Shown here: positions 6,588 to 6,723 of the stretch, in pieces
Layout of the letters: each line of letters begins with the position of its first letter
Numbering within the stretch: position 1 is the stretch's first letter
Assembly: GCA_937926545.1 (NCBI GenBank)
Contig: CALAZW010000037.1
Location: 1 to 6,723 of the forward strand
DNA from: an uncultured Helcococcus sp.
GTDB lineage: Bacteria > Bacillota > Clostridia > Tissierellales > Peptoniphilaceae
Reading direction: 5' to 3'
Length of the DNA: 6,723 nucleotides
Made by a program: the position numbers and the translations under genes
Notes under the pieces: generated by a model
The model's database searches: none
What the model was told of the DNA's origin: nothing
What the model saw: only the letters and a program-made list of their open reading frames with translations

Positions 6588-6603
6588 ATATGAATATTCG
6601 TAT
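6588..6603 (+). repeat. 16-bp palindrome at the predicted transcription start (possible operator)
   Basis: ATATGAATATTCGTAT is a 16-bp inverted repeat centred on GAATATTC, with one mismatched pair (T6591/G6600). It lies 7 bp after the -10 element, about where transcription would start, which is a usual place for a repressor site. Being AT-rich, it could also arise by chance; no known regulator consensus is recognised. Confidence 0.35.
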
Positions 6604-6667
6604 AGAGAGTCATTAATCTGGTTAAATCTGCAGAGGCCAAGATTAAAATATAAAAAAGGAGAAAAGC

Positions 6668-6723
6668 ATGAAAAAAATTAAAAAGATACTAAGTTTATTG
6701 TTAGTTTTATCCATGGTCTTAGT
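6668..6723 (+). CDS. Secreted or lipoprotein precursor, N-terminal signal peptide only (3' partial)
   Basis: The visible residues MKKIKKILSLLLVLSMVLV form a typical Sec signal peptide: a basic n-region with four lysines followed by a hydrophobic core. AGGAG at 6657-6661 (within AAGGAGA) lies 6 nt before the ATG, so the start is well supported. The gene is cut by the window end after 18 full codons, before any cleavage site or lipobox, so it cannot be told whether this is a lipoprotein, a solute-binding protein, a cell-wall enzyme or something else. It has its own upstream region after the aro terminator and is probably not part of the aro operon. Confidence 0.8.
   Translation, partial: MKKIKKILSLLLVLSMVL

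Noticed and set aside
6546..6593. 15-codon frame starting ATG 6546 in the gap after the aro operon
   Set aside because: No ribosome binding site precedes it, it crosses the predicted promoter, and the sequence has no coding character.
1..6723. Mobile elements, CRISPR arrays, tRNA or rRNA genes
   Set aside because: No transposase, integrase, regularly spaced repeats, cloverleaf or rRNA-like sequence was seen; the gaps between genes are short and explained.

Overview
The window is about 6.7 kb of AT-rich, densely coding DNA with every gene on the + strand. A/T-rich codons, heavy AGA/AGG and ATA use, strong purine-rich ribosome binding sites, short hairpin-plus-U terminators and Firmicutes-like protein sequences all point to a low-GC Firmicute. 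An anaerobic Clostridia/Tissierellia-type organism is my best guess, but this is an inference from style and not a species identification.

Layout: (1) the last 34 codons of a hexapeptide-repeat acetyltransferase, probably serine acetyltransferase CysE, followed by a terminator. (2) apt, adenine phosphoribosyltransferase, with its own extended -10 promoter and its own terminator. (3) A tightly packed aromatic amino acid (shikimate) operon: DAHP synthase, aroB, aroA, aroC and a 494-residue gene fusing chorismate mutase, shikimate dehydrogenase and shikimate kinase, closed by a terminator. (4) About 225 bp without a gene, holding a probable promoter and AT-rich palindromes. (5) The first codons of a protein with a signal peptide, cut by the window end.

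The aro genes work as one pathway. DAHP synthase makes DAHP, AroB makes 3-dehydroquinate, the fusion protein makes shikimate and then shikimate-3-phosphate, AroA makes EPSP, AroC makes chorismate, and the chorismate mutase domain of the fusion turns chorismate into prephenate. The dehydroquinase step (3-dehydroquinate to 3-dehydroshikimate) is the only step from DAHP to prephenate with no gene here. Junctions are 4-nt overlap, 4-nt overlap, 13-nt overlap and a 3-nt gap, so translational coupling is likely.

The most notable item is the three-domain CM-SDH-SK protein, in which all three active sites look intact and no internal start codon with a ribosome binding site is visible. The second is that the aro operon starts only 39 nt after apt, with a terminator hairpin filling that gap and no convincing promoter. 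I found no mobile element, CRISPR array, RNA gene or clearly new type of system; the rest is standard metabolism.
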